In this document: piece after piece, positions 12,079 to 14,307 of the stretch | Layout: every line of letters starts with the position of its first letter | How positions within the stretch are numbered: position 1 is the stretch's first letter | Assembly: GCA_002395235.1 (NCBI GenBank) | Contig: DGWK01000016.1 | Location: 1-14,307, forward strand | Direction: 5' to 3' | Length of the DNA stretch: 14,307 nt | Source of the DNA: Lachnospiraceae bacterium UBA4260 | GTDB taxonomy: Bacteria; Bacillota; Clostridia; Lachnospirales; Lachnospiraceae | Made by a program: the position numbers and the translations under genes | The notes under the pieces: generated by a model | Databases searched by the model: none | What the model was told of the DNA's origin: nothing | What the model saw: the letters and a program-made list of their open reading frames with translations, nothing else

Positions 12079-13302
12079 ATGGAAGATCTCAATATCGCCC
12101 TCTTAATCGACTCAGATAACGTAAGCCCCAGATATATCTCGGGGATCCTCAGTGAACTATCCAAATACGGCAAAATCACGATCCGCCGCATGTACGGCGA
12201 CTGGTCCCAGGATCGTCTCCACTCCTGGATGAAGTGTTCTTCCAGATTCTCGCTCACTCCCGTCATGCAGCCCAACAACACGCCGGGCAAAAATGCCTCC
12301 GACATAGGCCTCATCATCGACGCCATGGACATTCTCTACACGGGAGACGTGCAGGGCTTCTGCCTTGTCTCCAGCGACGGCGATTTCAACAAACTGGCGA
12401 CCAGACTGCGCGAGGCCGGCAAATTTGTCATCGGGATGGGCGAAAAAAAGACGCCGGAATCCTTCCGCGCGTCCTGTGAACGTTTCATATTCCTCGATGT
12501 CATCGAGGGTGAGGACCCTACCGCCCGGCGCAGGCCGGATCCCTACGCGTCAGCCGGCTCGCAGTCCTACGGTTCTGCCTCCCAGTCCTATGGGTCCTCT
12601 TCGCAGGCCTACGGATCTGACTCCTCCGCGGACAGTTCGTCCGGGCGATCTGCCTCCGGCGCAGGTACCGCTTCGCGCAGGAGAAAGACGGCCGTCTCCG
12701 AACCTGCCCTGCCCTACAAGGCCTCGTCCGGAGCTGCCCAGAGCTCGCAGGCTTCCGGCTCCTCCGCGGGCTCGCAGAGTACATATTACCCCGCCAGACT
12801 GCAGGAAGACCCTGATCTCGACCAGGATTACGACAGCGATTCAGAAGGCTCCTTCACTGATAAAGAGACTATCGAAGCCGCGATCATCAGCATCATCACT
12901 GACAACAGCGCAGAGGGCAAAGAGACCGGCCTGGGCGAGATCGGCTCCCGCCTGGTCAAGATCTTCCCTGACTTCGACGTCAGAAACTACCATTACAGCA
13001 AGCTCTCCGAGTACCTCAAGGATTTCCCGTCCCTCAAGGTCGAGAACCGCGACAACGCCGTGTGGGTCTCCCTCAACAGCTCCACCGACAGTGAAATCGA
13101 GCAGCAGATCCTCCGCATCTTCAAGAAACACGGCACAGACGACATGTATCTGGCCACCCTCAAGAAAGAGCTTCTCGAGCTAAATCCCAACCTGGAGGCC
13201 AGCATCCGCCGAAGCGGCGTCACCCGCTTCTCGGTCTACCTGCACCGCATGATTGGCTCCGTCGAGGTCAATGGGCGGCATGTGACGCTTAAGCGGCAGT
13301 GA
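12079..13302 (+). CDS. NYN-domain nuclease-like protein with low-complexity linker and two OST-HTH/LOTUS-like domains
   Basis: A 407-residue predicted RNA-metabolism protein. Residues 1-142 are a NYN (PIN-like, LabA/DUF88-type) domain: LLIDSDNVSP with Asp11 and Asp13, KITIRRMYGDWS, NASDIGLIIDAMDIL with Asp75, LVSSDGDFNKLATRLRE with Asp100 and Asp102, and GKFVIGMG. The acidic residues for metal binding seem present, so nuclease activity is plausible. Residues 150-258 are low complexity, rich in Ser, Gly, Gln and Tyr, then acidic. Residues 261-332 and 336-405 look like two winged-helix OST-HTH/LOTUS modules (first ends VENRDNAVWVSL, second VEVNGRHVTLKRQ). This order resembles the animal MARF1/limkain-b1 layout and is known in bacterial NYN proteins. 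Ribosome site AAGGA is 8 nt before ATG. The RNA target is unknown. It is the only plus-strand gene and ends at the terminator 13380-13413. Confidence 0.9.
   Translation: MEDLNIALLIDSDNVSPRYISGILSELSKYGKITIRRMYGDWSQDRLHSWMKCSSRFSLTPVMQPNNTPGKNASDIGLIIDAMDILYTGDVQGFCLVSSDGDFNKLATRLREAGKFVIGMGEKKTPESFRASCERFIFLDVIEGEDPTARRRPDPYASAGSQSYGSASQSYGSSSQAYGSDSSADSSSGRSASGAGTASRRRKTAVSEPALPYKASSGAAQSSQASGSSAGSQSTYYPARLQEDPDLDQDYDSDSEGSFTDKETIEAAIISIITDNSAEGKETGLGEIGSRLVKIFPDFDVRNYHYSKLSEYLKDFPSLKVENRDNAVWVSLNSSTDSEIEQQILRIFKKHGTDDMYLATLKKELLELNPNLEASIRRSGVTRFSVYLHRMIGSVEVNGRHVTLKRQ
12562..12624 (+). repeat. Three tandem 7-residue repeats (QSYGSxS) inside the NYN gene
   Basis: Three 21-bp units encode QSYGSAS, QSYGSSS and QAYGSDS. 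Synonymous positions differ between units (TAC/TAT, GGT/GGG/GGA, TCT/TCC), so the peptide pattern is better conserved than the DNA. They lie in the linker between the NYN and LOTUS-like parts. Confidence 0.75.
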
Positions 13303-13305
13303 TGG

Positions 13306-13334
13306 TGTGTCACGGGGACGTATCTGCTGACACA
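13306..13334 (+). repeat. 29-bp REP-like repeat, copy 1
   Basis: Arms TGTGTCA and TGACACA flank a 15-nt centre with CGGGGACGTATCT. It begins 4 bp after the NYN stop codon. Confidence 0.8.
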
Positions 13335-13337
13335 TTT

Positions 13338-13366
13338 TGTGTCACGGGGACGTATCTACTGACACA
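13338..13366 (+). repeat. 29-bp REP-like repeat, copy 2 (direct)
   Basis: Identical to copy 1 at 28 of 29 positions (one G/A change in the centre), same orientation, 3 bp after copy 1. Confidence 0.8.
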
Positions 13367-13379
13367 CTTTAAGCCCACA

Positions 13380-13413
13380 AAAAACGCAGAGGTCAAACAT
13401 CCTCTGCGTTTTT
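13380..13413. terminator. Bidirectional terminator after the NYN gene
   Basis: A perfect 13-bp stem (13380-13392 with 13401-13413) with an 8-nt loop. The stem ends in a five-T run on the plus strand and an A-run on the other side, so it can stop transcripts of the NYN gene and of the converging hydrolase gene. Confidence 0.88.
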
Positions 13414-13665
13414 AGGTATAAACTCGTTATTTCACAATTTCATATCCTAATTATTCCATCGGCTCTCGCTCCAATTGCCGAAATTAGGTTATATTTTTTC
13501 CGCAAACCATCGCCATGCCTAATGCTATGGAAAATTGTCTTTGATTATTGACAATATGAGACGTTTTCAGAAGCCCTTTGGGAGTTGTTTCTGGAAATAT
13601 TGCTGTTCATGCCTAAAATCATCCTCCGGCAAGCCAACGCACAACTGTCCTGGCCGGCAAACCAA

Positions 13666-13694
13666 TGTGTCACCGGATACGTCCCCGTGTCACA
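13666..13694 (-). repeat. 29-bp REP-like repeat, copy 3 (inverted)
   Basis: In inverted orientation it matches copy 1 at 26 of 29 positions. It overlaps the last bases of the hydrolase gene (13690-13694) and supplies its stop codon. Confidence 0.78.
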
Positions 13695-14307
13695 TCTTCC
13701 TTTCTACAATCGCCGGATCCACCAGCTTCAGGAAGCTCTCAATCTTAGCCCAGTACCCCTTCGGATCCACAATAGCACTGTGTACATGCTTCGCCCCATG
13801 CACCACCATGCACATCTTCTCGCAGGATGCCGCCTCAAACAGCTTGTGCATCATTCTGCAGGGGATAAAAGTATCCGCATCTCCGTGAATGAACAACGTG
13901 GGCGTCACAGAGCGCTTCACCGCCTCCAGCGGAGACGCCAGATTCAGGTCGTATCCGGCCCTCACCATAGCGATCCTGCGCATAATGGGGAGAAGAATAT
14001 CCGACGGGATCGGCGGCTTCTCCTTCAAAGTACTGTAAACGTGCGCGAATTCGTCCATAGCGCATGTGAAACCGGCGTCCTCGACACAGGCCTTCACGTT
14101 GGAAGGAAGCTTCTCGCCCGTGACCATCATGACCGTGGCCGCGCCCATGGACATGCCGTGCAGAATGATGACCGCCTCGGGGTCCAAATGGAGAATCCTG
14201 TCGATCCAGATGATCACATCCAGCCTGTCATGATAGCCGTAGCCGACATAGGTTCCTTCGCTCTTGCCGTGGCCGCGCAGGTCAGGCAGGACGACATTCA
14301 TGCCGTA
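13690..14307 (-). CDS. Alpha/beta hydrolase, N-terminus outside the window
   Basis: The last 205 residues of a serine hydrolase of the alpha/beta fold; the frame stays open to the right edge. Seen: VVLPDLRGHGKSEG (strand and oxyanion region), the nucleophile elbow LHGMSMGAA with the serine codon at 14149-14151, FIHGDADTFIP with the probable catalytic Asp at 13873-13875, and HGAKHVHS with the probable catalytic His at 13786-13788. The triad is complete and in order. The pattern fits the Bem46/YqkD-like group of cytosolic or membrane-tethered esterases common in Firmicutes; an N-terminal membrane anchor, usual in that group, would lie outside the window. Substrate unknown. The final codons ATG TGA are read from a 29-bp repeat that overlaps the gene end, so the native C-terminus may have been altered. 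Confidence 0.92.
   Translation of the reverse strand, partial: YGMNVVLPDLRGHGKSEGTYVGYGYHDRLDVIIWIDRILHLDPEAVIILHGMSMGAATVMMVTGEKLPSNVKACVEDAGFTCAMDEFAHVYSTLKEKPPIPSDILLPIMRRIAMVRAGYDLNLASPLEAVKRSVTPTLFIHGDADTFIPCRMMHKLFEAASCEKMCMVVHGAKHVHSAIVDPKGYWAKIESFLKLVDPAIVERKM

Larger units (their letters stand above)
13303..13689. other. 387-bp convergent intergenic block bounded by REP-like repeats
   Basis: Between the ends of the NYN gene and the hydrolase gene lie two direct 29-bp repeats at the left, a bidirectional terminator, about 250 bp of lower-GC DNA, and an inverted repeat copy at the right edge. Inside are a possible stem (13446-13452 with 13482-13488, inner 13460-13463 with 13477-13480) and a 12-bp direct repeat with one mismatch (13626-13637 and 13654-13665). 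I see no convincing gene: open frames here lack ribosome sites and resemble no family I know. Confidence 0.55.

Noticed and set aside
12365..13183. Alternative plus-frame open frame inside the NYN gene
   Set aside because: A +1/+2 frame shadow, rich in Pro/Ser/Arg from out-of-frame reading of the Ser/Gly linker; the NYN frame has all the motifs.
13306..13366. Short CRISPR-like array
   Set aside because: Only two direct copies, a 3-bp gap in place of spacers, and a third copy inverted far away; this is a hairpin repeat, not a CRISPR.
13535..13888. Possible 117-residue plus-strand protein, considered as a transposase remnant
   Set aside because: Half of it is antisense to the hydrolase gene, and the rest matches no transposase motif I know (no HUH or tyrosine pattern).

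Overview
The window reads as chromosomal core DNA of a fairly GC-rich Firmicute, most likely a Clostridia/Lachnospiraceae-type bacterium. The basis is a complete hprK, an HPr-like protein beside whiA, rapZ next to whiA, and the run uvrC-hprK-murB-rapZ-whiA. This placement comes from gene content and protein character; no database search was possible. Nearly all genes lie on the minus strand. The exceptions are one NYN-domain gene (12079-13302, plus) and short repeats.

Layout from low to high coordinates. (1) 1-1815, minus: a two-gene unit, a HAD-like/GNAT fusion acetyltransferase followed by a class I PLP aminotransferase that runs off the left edge. Its control region (about 1816-2005) holds a good sigma-A promoter, an inverted repeat over the -10/start site, a tandem 11-bp direct repeat upstream, and a GC-rich leader full of possible hairpins. 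(2) 2226-10869, minus: a long compact cluster transcribed ftsH > uvrC > hprK > murB > rapZ > whiA > HPr-like, ending at a strong terminator at 2226-2261. (3) 10950-11822, minus: mrp, a P-loop Fe-S carrier ATPase, with its own terminator. (4) 12079-13302, plus: a NYN nuclease-like protein with a low-complexity Ser/Gly/Tyr/Gln linker and two C-terminal winged-helix (OST-HTH/LOTUS-like) modules, diverging from mrp. (5) 13303-13694: an intergenic block bounded by copies of a 29-bp REP-like repeat, containing a terminator. (6) 13690-14307, minus: the C-terminal part of an alpha/beta hydrolase.

How the genes fit together: the seven-gene cluster joins membrane proteolysis (FtsH), excision repair (UvrC), a carbon-status kinase (HprK), peptidoglycan precursor synthesis (MurB), RapZ (tied to amino-sugar control in other bacteria), WhiA (tied to division and chromosome functions) and a small HPr-fold protein. 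That protein keeps the HprK target Ser46 but has Ala in place of the PTS phosphoryl-accepting His15. It therefore looks like a Crh-type signalling protein whose kinase is encoded in the same cluster. Bacillus subtilis has crh directly after whiA, so the position fits too.

The strongest leads are this His15-less HPr, the NYN + FUS-like low-complexity + double LOTUS-like protein, the REP-like repeats (one supplies the stop codon of the hydrolase gene), and the control region of the acetyltransferase/aminotransferase unit. I saw no CRISPR array, tRNA, rRNA, intact transposase or recognised riboswitch.
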